Source: Planctomycetaceae bacterium (GTDB taxonomy: Bacteria; Planctomycetota; Planctomycetia; Pirellulales; UBA1268). From it: DNA of 8,983 nucleotides. Under the pieces are notes generated by a model. It searched no databases and was not told the DNA's origin. It saw only the letters and a list, made by a program, of their open reading frames with translations. Both the position numbers and the translations under genes were made by a program. This document shows, piece by piece, positions 1 through 6,673 of this stretch (positions are counted from its first letter, which is position 1; every line of letters begins with the position of its first letter). The stretch lies in the NCBI GenBank assembly GCA_009691925.1, contig SIAG01000159.1, forward strand, positions 1 to 8,983, read 5' to 3'.

Positions 1-768
1 CCAAGCCCCGCCGCGGATCACGCGGAGGCGGTCGCTTCGCTCCGTGCCGAGATCGAAAAAAGATCGCGTCGCGCCGCTACGGTCGCGCGTGTAGGCGTCT
101 GCTTCATAGACATCCCCGCACCATTCTTCGACGTTGCCGTGCATCCCGACGAGGCCGAAGGCGTTTGCCTCCTTCGTGGCATCGCCCCCTGCCACCGGCT
201 CATCGACGGGGTGGCAGCGTCCGCCTGCGTTTGCCCCGTACCACGCCACCTTCTCGAGCGCTTCCTCGCCGTCACCGCTCCAATACTCGGTCTCCGCGCC
301 GGCCCGGCAGGCATATTCCCACTCAATCTCCCTCGGCAGACAGGCACGAAGGCCAGGGTTCTGGACGGCAAGCCAGCGGGAGAGCCCGTCGCACCAGGCG
401 GCGGCGTCAATCCATGTCACATTCTCGACCGGCAGCCGGTCGTCTCCGGCCTTGAGGCTTGGCGACTCAACCCAGCGATTGCCGTCCGAGCGGTTTTCAT
501 GCTGCTCGACAAGCCAGCGCACGACCGCTCGATACTCTCCCTGAGTGACGACGAACGTGCCGAGCCAGAAGTCCTCGGCCAGTTCGACCTCATGGACAGG
601 CTCCGCATCACCGCTTCCCCCCCGCTCTCCCATCCGAAACCGGTGTCCCTTGGCCGGGATATCGCAAAAGCGCATCTGGACCGCCGGCTCTCCCCCCTCC
701 GCGGGAAGCTTGATCACGAGCTCGCGAGCGTCGTTCTCCGCCCCGCGCGTCTCCCCGTCGCCAGCCAT
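1..768 (-). CDS. SUMF1/formylglycine-generating-enzyme-fold protein, C-terminus cut by window edge
   Basis: The 256 visible codons run in frame to base 1 with no stop, so the C-terminus is outside the window. Family landmarks occur in order: a MGERGG...EPVHEVEL segment (about residues 46-63), FWLGTFVVTQGEYR (67-80), LPVENVTW with DAAAWC (112-126), LPREIEWEYACRAG (145-158), NAFGLVGMHGNVEEWCGDVY (202-221) and RVIRGGAW (249-256). This series is diagnostic of the FGE-sulfatase (SUMF1/EgtB/PvdO-like) fold. Members include copper-dependent oxidases that make formylglycine in sulfatases, iron-dependent C-S-bond enzymes and many non-catalytic domains. The catalytic cysteine pair of true FGE lies just after the RGG(S/A)W motif, which is cut off here, so activity cannot be judged. 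There is no signal peptide, so the protein is probably cytoplasmic. The ATG at 768 is preferred because AGGAG lies 8 bases upstream. The reading frame stays open further upstream. Planctomycetes usually encode many such proteins, often unrelated to sulfatases. Confidence 0.93.
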   Translation of the reverse strand, partial: MAGDGETRGAENDARELVIKLPAEGGEPAVQMRFCDIPAKGHRFRMGERGGSGDAEPVHEVELAEDFWLGTFVVTQGEYRAVVRWLVEQHENRSDGNRWVESPSLKAGDDRLPVENVTWIDAAAWCDGLSRWLAVQNPGLRACLPREIEWEYACRAGAETEYWSGDGEEALEKVAWYGANAGGRCHPVDEPVAGGDATKEANAFGLVGMHGNVEEWCGDVYEADAYTRDRSGATRSFFDLGTERSDRLRVIRGGAW

Positions 769-1129
769 GCGATCCGCTCCTCGCCTCTCCCGGGGCTCAC
801 CGCCCCCGTGCACCCGATGCCGGGCAACAGTTTACACCCCAGCAGCGAGCGGGATCCCTCCCTCCCGGCAGCCGCACGGCCGAACAGATGGTCAGCAAAA
901 AGAGCGGCCGCGACCGTTTGGGGCCCCTCGCCGACAGGCCGCTGAGGGGGCGATTCTGGGCCAGGGGGAGCAAAAACTCGGCATGCGTTTCCATGGGGGC
1001 CTCGACAGCGGCGAGTGGAGCCGAGAAATTGAAGCGCCCTTCGGCCTGCGATCCGGGACCCGGTGTTTCGGTGGACCGGCTGGCTCGAGCACCCCAGGGA
1101 ACCGCGGAGAGTCCCTCCGCATCCGTGCC
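769..1129. other. Divergent intergenic region, 361 bases
   Basis: This stretch separates the minus-strand SUMF1-fold gene from the plus-strand TPR gene and should hold both promoters. I find no supportable gene, RNA or strong hairpin in it. Frames are open here on both strands because of the high GC content, but none shows domain motifs. The only AT-rich patch is CAGTTTACA at 828-836. It includes TTTACA, which resembles a -35 box, but no -10-like hexamer sits at normal spacing. Planctomycete promoters are poorly predicted by the E. coli consensus, so absence of a match means little. Confidence 0.6.
777..781 (-). promoter_or_regulatory. Ribosome binding site fixing the SUMF1-fold gene start
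   Basis: On the minus strand AGGAG lies 8 bases before the ATG at 768. The frame stays open further upstream, for example to a GTG at 813, so this site is what selects the ATG. Confidence 0.6.
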
Positions 1130-1792
1130 ATGCACCACACGATCCGCCTCGACCGCCGCAGCCTTCTCGCCGGCCTCGTGCTCGCCTTTGCCGCCAGGCC
1201 CACCTGCGCCCAGGCCCCTGATGCCAACACGCTCTTCAACGACGGCGTGAATCTCCTCTTCGCCGGCAAGCCGAAGGAATCGGCCGAGGCCTTCGATGCG
1301 CTGGTGAAGCTCCGCCCGCAGATCGAGCCGGAGCTGTGGCAGCGCGGATTGGCCCTTTATTACGCCGACCGGTTCGCCGACGGCGTGGCCCAATTCGAGC
1401 GCCACAAGGAGGTCAACCCGGCCGACGTCGAGAACGTCACCTGGCACTTCGCCTGTCTGGCGCGCGACAAAGATGTCGACACGGCGCGGAAGCAGCTCCT
1501 CCCGGTCGGCAACGACGCCCGCGTGCCGATGAAGGAGGTCCTCGATCTTTACCGCGGGAAGGGGAGCGTTGAGAAGGTCTTGGCTGCCGCCGATGCCGGC
1601 CCCGTGACAGCCCGCCGCAACCAGCGCTGCTTCGCCCACCTCTATCTCGGACTCCTCGCCGAGGCCGAGGGGGACGCTGCCGAGGCGGAAAAGCAGATGG
1701 CGCTCGCCGCCGGGAAATACCGGATGGACCACTTCATGGGGAAGATCGCCCAGCTCCACTGCCAGCTCCGCGGCTGGAAGCCGGTGGAGTGA
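1130..1792 (+). CDS. Exported TPR-like protein of unknown function
   Basis: This 220-residue protein has an N-terminal export signal: LDRRSLLAGLVLAF (residues 7-20) with twin arginines and a hydrophobic core, then a likely cleavage site near CAQA (26-29). The RR-x-LL pattern resembles a Tat signal. Residues 33-98 form two helical hairpins typical of tetratricopeptide repeats (NDGVNLLFAGKPKESAEAFDAL, then the ELWQRGLALYYADRFADGVAQFE region). A second helical part follows (about 102-200), including VTWHFACLAR, RVPMKEVLDLYRGKG and a TPR-like AHLYLGLLAEAEGDAAEAEKQM segment. TPRs bind other proteins, and no catalytic motif is visible. The frame is open back to 545, but the ATG at 1130 is chosen because it starts directly with the signal peptide. 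A clear Shine-Dalgarno is lacking; GGAGA lies about 20 bases upstream. It is the only plus-strand gene in the window and is probably transcribed alone. It ends exactly where the convergent MATE gene ends. Confidence 0.85.
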   Translation: MHHTIRLDRRSLLAGLVLAFAARPTCAQAPDANTLFNDGVNLLFAGKPKESAEAFDALVKLRPQIEPELWQRGLALYYADRFADGVAQFERHKEVNPADVENVTWHFACLARDKDVDTARKQLLPVGNDARVPMKEVLDLYRGKGSVEKVLAAADAGPVTARRNQRCFAHLYLGLLAEAEGDAAEAEKQMALAAGKYRMDHFMGKIAQLHCQLRGWKPVE

Positions 1793-1795
1793 TCA
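1790..1795. other. Abutting convergent stop codons forming the palindrome TGATCA
   Basis: The TGA of the plus-strand TPR gene (1790-1792) is followed immediately by TCA, which is TGA of the minus-strand MATE gene (1793-1795). The two genes share no bases and have no spacer, so any transcription terminator for either must lie inside the other gene. Confidence 0.9.
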
Positions 1796-3154
1796 GCCTT
1801 CAGAGCTAGGGTCTGATCCGCCGCCGCGCGTGTACCACTCGAGCAACACCGCCTGAAGCACACCGGCGAGCACCGACGCCACCGCCACACCGGCCAGCAC
1901 GCCCCACACGCCCTGCCCCCGCCCCGGCCCCTCCCCAAGCGCGAGCCACCAGCACAGCGGGACCATCACGACCACGTACGAGGCGACATGGATCGCCGTC
2001 GGCGGCCAGACCACCTCGCGGGCCCGCAGAGCCATCGATGCCACCCCCTGGAGGCCGTCGAAGAGGGTCACGATCGCGCCGGCACCGAGCAGCCGTGAAA
2101 GCAACGGCGCCAGCCGCGCGCCGTCCGGCTGCCCCTCGGCATTGAGCCCGCTGACGGCCAGCCACCCCCGCGCACCCCATACCGCGGCCGCCATCAGCGT
2201 GCCGACGACGAGGGCGGCGACCAGCCCGAGGCGCGACGCATCGGCCACCCCCTGCCGGTCGCCCCGGCCGAACCGCTCGGCGACGCGAACACTCGTGGCG
2301 CTCCCCAGCCCGACGTAGACCATGAACACCGAGCCCATCATCTGCACCGTCAGCCCCCACAGCGCCCCGGCATCGAGGCCGGTGAGCGTGGCGATGACGT
2401 GGGTCAGATTGAAGCTCCCCCACTCGGCGACGTTGGCCAGCCCCGCCCCCAGACCGACGCCGTTCTGCCGGGCGAACTCCCCCGGCGTCGGGCTCCCCCC
2501 CCAGACCAGCGCCGGCGTGGTCCGTGCCACGACAACCAGCGCCACCAGCGCCATCCCGTAGCGCGACAGCGTCGTCGCCCAGGCGACCCCCGCGGCGCCG
2601 TACTCCGGCACGAGCGTCAGATCGAGGCCGAGGTTCGCCACCACGGCAACGGTGCCGATCGCCGTCACCACCAGCGGCCGCCGGAGGGCCTCGAGATACG
2701 AGGCGCTGGCACTGAAGAGCATGTGGGCCGGGAGACCGTAGGCGAGGATCCGGGTGCAGCGGGCGGTGGGGGTGGTGAATGCGTCGTCGAATCCGAGCCA
2801 AGCCAGGAGCGGCCCGGCGACGAGGGCGCAGGCGACCGCCGACGCGAGCCCGTAGAGGAGCGCCACGACGAGCCCACGACGGACGATCCGGCCGGTCTCG
2901 AGCTCGCGCCCGGCCCCCGTCAACTCGGCGGTGATCACCTGCACACCGACCACGAGCCCCAGCCCGAAGCCCATCGCCACCCCCACCGGGAGGAAGGCAT
3001 TGAGGACATACGGCAGTTGCCCGGGGGCGTGGCGGGCGAGGACCACCGCATCGGTCAGCCCCATGAGCATGAAGCTCATCCGTGACAGCGCCACCGGCGC
3101 GGCGAGGCGGGCCAGATCGAGGGCGTCACGGCGGTTGAGATACGAAGGGAGCAT
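1793..3154 (-). CDS. MATE-family efflux transporter (NorM/DinF-like)
   Basis: From the ATG at 3154 this is a 453-residue, highly hydrophobic protein, the usual MATE length of about 450. It fits the family's twelve membrane helices in two six-helix halves. The N-terminal helix region (RLAAPVALSRMSFMLMGLTDAVVLARHAPGQL) matches the MATE opening, in which the first helix carries a proline and the second leads to an aspartate. The second half contains SVRVAERFGRGDRQGVADASR and LFDGLQGVASMALRA, matching the conserved RVGNxxGAG-type and QGVxxGxxR-type loops. MATE proteins export cationic drugs, metabolites or lipid-linked compounds using sodium or proton gradients in the inner membrane; the substrate here is unknown. 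An in-frame GTG at 3193 would add 13 residues and reduce the gap to the propeller gene from 62 to 23 bases. Neither start has a good Shine-Dalgarno, and I prefer the ATG. It is probably the last gene of the minus-strand unit starting at 6584. Confidence 0.92.
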   Translation of the reverse strand: MLPSYLNRRDALDLARLAAPVALSRMSFMLMGLTDAVVLARHAPGQLPYVLNAFLPVGVAMGFGLGLVVGVQVITAELTGAGRELETGRIVRRGLVVALLYGLASAVACALVAGPLLAWLGFDDAFTTPTARCTRILAYGLPAHMLFSASASYLEALRRPLVVTAIGTVAVVANLGLDLTLVPEYGAAGVAWATTLSRYGMALVALVVVARTTPALVWGGSPTPGEFARQNGVGLGAGLANVAEWGSFNLTHVIATLTGLDAGALWGLTVQMMGSVFMVYVGLGSATSVRVAERFGRGDRQGVADASRLGLVAALVVGTLMAAAVWGARGWLAVSGLNAEGQPDGARLAPLLSRLLGAGAIVTLFDGLQGVASMALRAREVVWPPTAIHVASYVVVMVPLCWWLALGEGPGRGQGVWGVLAGVAVASVLAGVLQAVLLEWYTRGGGSDPSSEG

Positions 3155-3216
3155 GGCGGTCTCGGTGGACGCCACCGCCACCGCGGCCGGCACCCAAGCG
3201 ACGATGGCTCGTCGAC

Positions 3217-4419
3217 CTACCGGCCGATCTTGTGGAGCTTCGTGTTACTGCGCACGTAGAGGGCGCCGTCGGCGGCGGCCGGGCTACAGAGGATCTCGTC
3301 ACCGAGATCGAGCGTCGCCACCACCTTCCCCTCCTTCTCCCCCAGCTCCACCACCCGCACGAGGCCGGCCTCGTTCACCGCCCACAGGTGCTTGCCGTCG
3401 GTGACCGGGGTGCCGCTGTAGGGCCCCTCGATCCGCAGCTGCCAGCGACGCTTGCCAGTGGCCCGGTCGCCGGCCGTCAGGACCCCGGCGCCGTTGATCG
3501 TGTAGAGGGCATCCCCGGCCACGACGCAACTGGCCGTCGCCGGCGAGAGCGTGTTTTCGCGCCATGCCTGCGTCGGTTGCTTCGCCGGATCGGCCGGGTC
3601 GAGCGTGAGCGCGGTGATCCCGTTGCTCGGCACGTAAAGGATGCCGTCGGCTAGCGCGCTCGACGACACGGTGTCGGCCCCGTCGGTGTAGCTCCAGGCG
3701 GTTGAGCCGTCGGTGGCGCGGATCGCCTCGATGCCGGTTTTCGATTGGAGGGCCACCAGCCCCGGTGCGAGGATCACCGGCGAGGTCCAATTGGCCCCCT
3801 TGGGGCGGTCGAGGCGCCACCGGTTCACGCCGGTCGCCGCGTCGATCCCGAGCGAATACGACTCGCTGTCGTTCTCCACCGGCACGATCACCGTGTCGGC
3901 CGTGACCAGGAGCGAGCTGGCCATTCCCAGGCTGTTGCTGACGTTAGGATAGTCGTAGGTGATCCCCCGCAGCCACTGGAGATTGCCATCGAGGTCGAAG
4001 CAGACGAGGTCGTTGGAGGAGAAGATCGCGTAGACGTGCTTGCCGTCGCTGCACGGCGTCGGCGCGGCGACGCTCGTCTTCGAATGGCACATCGTCCGTC
4101 CCGTCGCCCACACCTGCCGGTCCCAGAGAATCTTTCCCGTCGAGGTCGAGAGGCAGACCAGATGGAGCCGATCCTGCGTCGGCCCATCGCTGGTCGTCAC
4201 GAAGGCCCGGTCGCCGACGACGAGGACACCGGAGAGCCCGCGGCCGGGCAGGTCGGCCGACCAGCGGACATCGGCGGCCGAAAGCTCCACCGGCAGCGAA
4301 CCTTGCTTGACGCGGCTGGCCCCCCCGGGACCGCGGAACTCCAGCCAGTCATCTGAGCGGGCCGGGAGGGCTGCGGTGAGGAGGGCGGTCGCGATCAGGA
4401 TCGCTGGCAGGCGGGGCAT
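3217..4419 (-). CDS. Exported PQQ-like beta-propeller repeat protein
   Basis: The 400-residue product starts with a signal peptide (PAILIATALLTAALPA, residues 5-20). The mature start, DDWLEFRGPGG (23-33), is a signature I associate with planctomycete PQQ-like proteins. About seven propeller blades follow. Their recurring hydrophobic-x-D-x-x-TG-K-x-x-W pattern is seen at CLSTSTGKILW (89-99), CFDLDGNLQW (140-149), GIDAATGVNRW (191-201), AIRATDGSTAW (232-242), a variant at 271-286, AGDRATGKRRW (316-326) and, degenerate, 356-370. This matches BamB/quinoprotein dehydrogenase-like propellers. There is no adjacent Cys-Cys pair as in classical PQQ alcohol dehydrogenases, so PQQ binding is doubtful and a binding or scaffold role is more likely. 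Six cysteines (89, 111, 123, 140, 298, 378) could form disulfides after export. The ATG at 4419 is preferred over an in-frame Met at 4539 because it has a signal peptide and GGAG 10 bases upstream, and because the longer form would overlap the upstream gene. It lies 61 bases downstream of the HEAT/sandwich gene. Confidence 0.93.
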   Translation of the reverse strand: MPRLPAILIATALLTAALPARSDDWLEFRGPGGASRVKQGSLPVELSAADVRWSADLPGRGLSGVLVVGDRAFVTTSDGPTQDRLHLVCLSTSTGKILWDRQVWATGRTMCHSKTSVAAPTPCSDGKHVYAIFSSNDLVCFDLDGNLQWLRGITYDYPNVSNSLGMASSLLVTADTVIVPVENDSESYSLGIDAATGVNRWRLDRPKGANWTSPVILAPGLVALQSKTGIEAIRATDGSTAWSYTDGADTVSSSALADGILYVPSNGITALTLDPADPAKQPTQAWRENTLSPATASCVVAGDALYTINGAGVLTAGDRATGKRRWQLRIEGPYSGTPVTDGKHLWAVNEAGLVRVVELGEKEGKVVATLDLGDEILCSPAAADGALYVRSNTKLHKIGR

Positions 4420-4429
4420 GGACACGGTT

Positions 4430-4433
4430 CTCC
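4430..4433 (-). promoter_or_regulatory. Ribosome binding site deciding the propeller gene start
   Basis: GGAG on the minus strand, 10 bases before the ATG at 4419. It supports this start over the in-frame Met 40 codons upstream. Confidence 0.5.
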
Positions 4434-4480
4434 GGGCTCTAGGTCGATCGATCGGATTCGAGAGGTCGTCGGGGCGGGAT

Positions 4481-5689
4481 TCACTTCGCTGCGGAGTCAG
4501 GGCCGCCGAGCGGATGGATGGCTGTCCCCACCTCGTCACAGACCCGCAGTTGAAACTCCCATTCGGTCGTCCACGGCCGGCGCTGCTCGTCCTGGCAGAC
4601 CTTGATGAGGATCGTATTGGGCCCCTTGCGGAGCGTCACCGGCATCCGGTACTGGTCGATCTCCATGCCGCGGTGGTATTCCTCACGCTCGAAGACCGGG
4701 CTGCCATTGAGCCAGATCTTCCAGGCGTTTTTGCTGCCGAGCCGGATTTCGGCCGGGCGATCCTCTGCCGAGACAAACTCGGTGACGGCATAGGCGATGA
4801 CCCCCTTGAGCCCCTCCTGGCTGTCGCTGTCGGCAGGCTTGGCATCGGCGGGGGGCGCCGGGGGCGGATAAGAGAGATTGACGTTCACGACGCCGTACTC
4901 GTCGCCGGTCTCCACCGGCTGCCACAACACCTTTCCCTCCTTGCCGTCGAGCGCGGCCGAAAGGTCGAGCGTCTCCTCGGGCGGATAAACGGTGGCGAAC
5001 CCCTTTCCCTCGGTGTTGTCAAACGGCCCGACGATCCGCCAGCGCCGGAGAAACCCGAAGTGGCCCGTCAGGTCAACCGTGCCACCAAGCTCGCGGATCG
5101 TGGTCGCCAGGGCCTGGATCTGCTCGACATTCCGCGAGGCCGAGAAGGCTTTTTGGTAGGCGGCGAGGGCCTCCTCCTTCTTCTCCCCGGTTTTTAGGGC
5201 ATCGGCCCGGGCGATGACCTTCGCCACCGCGTCACGCCGCAGTTCGACGCTCGGATCCTCCACCATCCCGTCGAGGAGCTTGTCGGCCCGGGCCGCGTCG
5301 GCCCCCCGGACGAGATCGAAGGCGAGCCGCCGGGCGCGCGGATCGTGCTTCGAATCGGCGAGGAAGCGGACGAGGCTGTCGAGCGGGAGCTTGGCGCTTC
5401 CACCGGCCTTCGTGACGACCGCATCGACCGCCGCCCGCAACCAGTTGGCCGCGAGCGGATTGGCCCCGTCCATTCCCGCCAGGATGTCGGGGAGCGCCGA
5501 GGCATCGGCCGCGGCGATTACGCTCCAGGCCTTCGCGGCGGCCGCGTTTCCCTTCCCCTCGTGATCGACCGCCCTGATCGCCGGCAGGGCGTCGGTGACC
5601 GGCGAAGCGACGGCGACCCCGCCGCCGGGCAGGGCGAGCAGGAAGGCAACGGCGCCGAGGGCGGCCGGGGACCTGGGGTGGGAAACCAT
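4481..5689 (-). CDS. Exported HEAT-like protein with C-terminal beta-sandwich domain
   Basis: The 402-residue product has a signal peptide (ALGAVAFLLALPGGGVAVAS, residues 10-29). Residues 32-200 are helical and HEAT-like: paired helices such as DPRARRLAFDLVRGAD and DPSVELRRDAVAKVIARAD, then an AYQKAF helix resembling a TPR. From about 209 the character changes to beta: FLRRWRIVGPFDN (213-225) and YPPEETLDL (235-243). A proline/acid-rich insert, PPPAPPADAKPADSDSQ, spans 275-291. Then come AYAVTEFVS (299-307) and a jelly-roll-like stretch with AWKIWLNGSPVFEREEY (322-338) and LRKGPNTILIKVCQD (353-367). The KIWLNG...L.KG.NTILIKV pattern is typical of carbohydrate-binding-like galactose-binding or PA14-type sandwiches in bacterial secreted enzymes. 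No catalytic residues are recognised, so a ligand-binding or scaffold role is inferred. The ATG at 5689 is chosen over an in-frame Met at 5896 because of the signal peptide and GGAG 8 bases upstream; the longer form would run deep into the TIM-barrel gene. Gaps are 58 bases to the upstream gene and 61 to the downstream one. Confidence 0.88.
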   Translation of the reverse strand: MVSHPRSPAALGAVAFLLALPGGGVAVASPVTDALPAIRAVDHEGKGNAAAAKAWSVIAAADASALPDILAGMDGANPLAANWLRAAVDAVVTKAGGSAKLPLDSLVRFLADSKHDPRARRLAFDLVRGADAARADKLLDGMVEDPSVELRRDAVAKVIARADALKTGEKKEEALAAYQKAFSASRNVEQIQALATTIRELGGTVDLTGHFGFLRRWRIVGPFDNTEGKGFATVYPPEETLDLSAALDGKEGKVLWQPVETGDEYGVVNVNLSYPPPAPPADAKPADSDSQEGLKGVIAYAVTEFVSAEDRPAEIRLGSKNAWKIWLNGSPVFEREEYHRGMEIDQYRMPVTLRKGPNTILIKVCQDEQRRPWTTEWEFQLRVCDEVGTAIHPLGGPDSAAK

Positions 5690-5697
5690 GCGGGGCA

Positions 5698-5701
5698 CTC
5701 C
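5698..5701 (-). promoter_or_regulatory. Ribosome binding site for the HEAT/sandwich gene
   Basis: GGAG on the minus strand, 8 bases before the ATG at 5689. It supports the signal-peptide start over the 69-codon upstream extension. Confidence 0.5.
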
Positions 5702-5747
5702 GGAAAGGGGACGGAACGGGAGGGAACGATCGCCGCGCGGAGGCCGA

Positions 5748-6584
5748 TCAGGTCTTCGCGAGGGCGTCGGCCGCCACCGTGTAGCACTGCCGGATATCGG
5801 CCAGCGGGTTCTCCGGGTTTTCCTCGTACTCCAGCGACAGGGCGCCGGTCTTCGGGAAGTTTGTCTGCACGAGCGCCGCCATGACGGCCGGCACATCGAG
5901 ATGCCCCTTGCCGAGGATCACCCCCTTGGTGACATCCTGCATGTCCTGAAAATCCTTCAGATGGATGCCGTAGAGCCGCCCCTTCAACAGGCGGATGACC
6001 TCGGTCGGCTTCTCACCGGAGCGGATGTAATGGCCGAGGTCGGCACAGGCGCCGATCCGCTCGTCATGCCCTTCGATCGCCTTGAGGACGTCGACGACCT
6101 TGTTGTAGCGGTGCTTCGGACCGTGGTTGTGAATCGCGATCTTGATGTCGAATTCCTTGACGAGCTCGTCGAGGCTCTTGAACGCCTCCGGTGAGGGATC
6201 GGCCGAAAGGCAAGGGATCCCCGCCGCCTTGGCAAACTCGAACACCTTCCGGTTGGCGGCGGCATCTGCGCCGAAGCCGTTGACGCCATGAGCGCTGACC
6301 GTGAGCCCGAGGTCGGCGAGCTTCTTCTTCATCCCGGCGATCGCGGCGGCATCCGAATTGACCGGATACATGTCGCCGTAGAACTCGACGAACCGGAAGC
6401 CGATGTCGCGGGCATGCTTCATCGCCTCGTCGACCTTGTAGCCACGGAGCGAATAGAGCTGGATGCCGAGATTCAGATCGGCCGCGGCGGCCTCCCGGGC
6501 GAAGGTGGCGAGGGGGGAGACGGCGGCACAGCTGGCAGCGCCGGCGGCAAGGAAGCCGCGGCGGGAGAGCGCGAGGGTCGGCAT
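5748..6584 (-). CDS. Tat-exported sugar phosphate isomerase/epimerase-like TIM-barrel protein
   Basis: The 278-residue product opens with LSRRGFLAAGAASCAAV (residues 6-22), a near-perfect Tat motif (S-R-R-x-F-L), so it should be exported folded, often with its metal bound. The mature part matches the xylose isomerase-like TIM barrel family (AP endonuclease family 2): LGIQLYSLR (39-47), IGFRFVEFYGD (61-71), VSAHGVNG (96-103), IKIAIHNHG (147-155), GACADLGHYIRSG (178-190), LYGIHLKDF (204-212) and ALSLEYEENPENP (248-260). The likely metal and sugar ligands of the family are visible: E67, H152/H154, D182, H185, H208 and E252/E254. Family enzymes isomerise or epimerise free or phosphorylated sugars and inositols using a divalent metal. 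Exported homologues are frequent in planctomycetes beside sugar-catabolism genes; the substrate here is unknown. The ATG at 6584 has AAGGA 6 bases upstream. It is probably the first gene of a four-gene unit. Confidence 0.93.
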   Translation of the reverse strand: MPTLALSRRGFLAAGAASCAAVSPLATFAREAAAADLNLGIQLYSLRGYKVDEAMKHARDIGFRFVEFYGDMYPVNSDAAAIAGMKKKLADLGLTVSAHGVNGFGADAAANRKVFEFAKAAGIPCLSADPSPEAFKSLDELVKEFDIKIAIHNHGPKHRYNKVVDVLKAIEGHDERIGACADLGHYIRSGEKPTEVIRLLKGRLYGIHLKDFQDMQDVTKGVILGKGHLDVPAVMAALVQTNFPKTGALSLEYEENPENPLADIRQCYTVAADALAKT

Positions 6585-6590
6585 GCTCGA

Positions 6591-6595
6591 TCCTT
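6591..6595 (-). promoter_or_regulatory. Ribosome binding site for the TIM-barrel gene
   Basis: AAGGA on the minus strand, 6 bases before the ATG at 6584, in a locally AT-rich leader (AAAATAAGGA). Confidence 0.6.
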
Positions 6596-6645
6596 ATTTT
6601 GGTCAGTGGGAAAGTCGACAGGGGAGCGACAGCCCCCCGGGCGGA

Positions 6646-6651
6646 ATCATA
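6646..6651 (-). promoter_or_regulatory. Possible -10 box (TATGAT) before the TIM-barrel gene
   Basis: TATGAT on the minus strand differs from TATAAT at one position and lies 61 bases before the ATG, in the largest gap between minus-strand genes. No -35-like hexamer is found at normal spacing; the corresponding bases are GC-only. The placement fits a promoter for the exported-protein unit, but six bases alone are weak evidence. Confidence 0.22.
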
Positions 6652-6654
6652 GCA

Positions 6655-6673
6655 GGCGGCAAACCGTGCCGCC
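6655..6673 (-). terminator. Perfect hairpin downstream of the HAD gene, possible weak terminator
   Basis: A 7-bp perfect inverted repeat, GGCGGCA/TGCCGCC, surrounds a 5-base loop and starts 44 bases after the HAD stop codon on the minus strand. No run of U follows (the next bases are TGCTATGATT), so it is not a classical intrinsic terminator. It could halt or protect transcripts in another way, or be chance in GC-rich DNA. A second imperfect stem (CAGGC...GCCTG, 6683-6703, enclosing the palindrome GGCCGCGGCC) lies closer to the HAD stop. Confidence 0.25.

Noticed and set aside
831..836. TTTACA as a plus-strand -35 box for the TPR gene
   Set aside because: No -10-like hexamer occurs 16-18 bases downstream, and the position is about 295 bases before the start codon.
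139..945. A 268-codon plus-strand open frame over the SUMF1-fold gene and the divergent region
   Set aside because: The opposite strand carries unmistakable SUMF1-fold motifs through 1-768, so this is an antisense shadow.
545..1129. A 195-codon N-terminal extension of the TPR gene
   Set aside because: It overlaps the start of the divergent SUMF1-fold gene, is rich in Ser/Pro/Arg as out-of-frame GC-rich DNA tends to be, and would bury the signal peptide.
797..1759. A 320-codon minus-strand open frame opposite the TPR gene
   Set aside because: It has no recognisable motif and is antisense to a gene with a signal peptide and TPR helices. Long antisense frames are expected at this GC content.
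1806..3085. Arginine- and glycine-rich open frames on both strands over the MATE gene
   Set aside because: The MATE frame has the hydrophobic periodicity and family motifs; the others are out-of-frame translations of the same GC-rich codons.
4420..4539. A 40-codon N-terminal extension of the propeller protein
   Set aside because: It overlaps the end of the HEAT/sandwich gene and precedes a clear signal peptide with GGAG in front.
4040..5197. A 385-codon plus-strand open frame across the propeller and HEAT/sandwich genes
   Set aside because: It spans two real minus-strand genes and their gap, has no domain signature and is low in hydrophobic structure.
5690..5896. A 69-codon N-terminal extension of the HEAT/sandwich protein
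   Set aside because: It runs about 150 bases into the TIM-barrel coding region, is arginine-rich with no pattern, and would hide a good signal peptide that has its own ribosome site.
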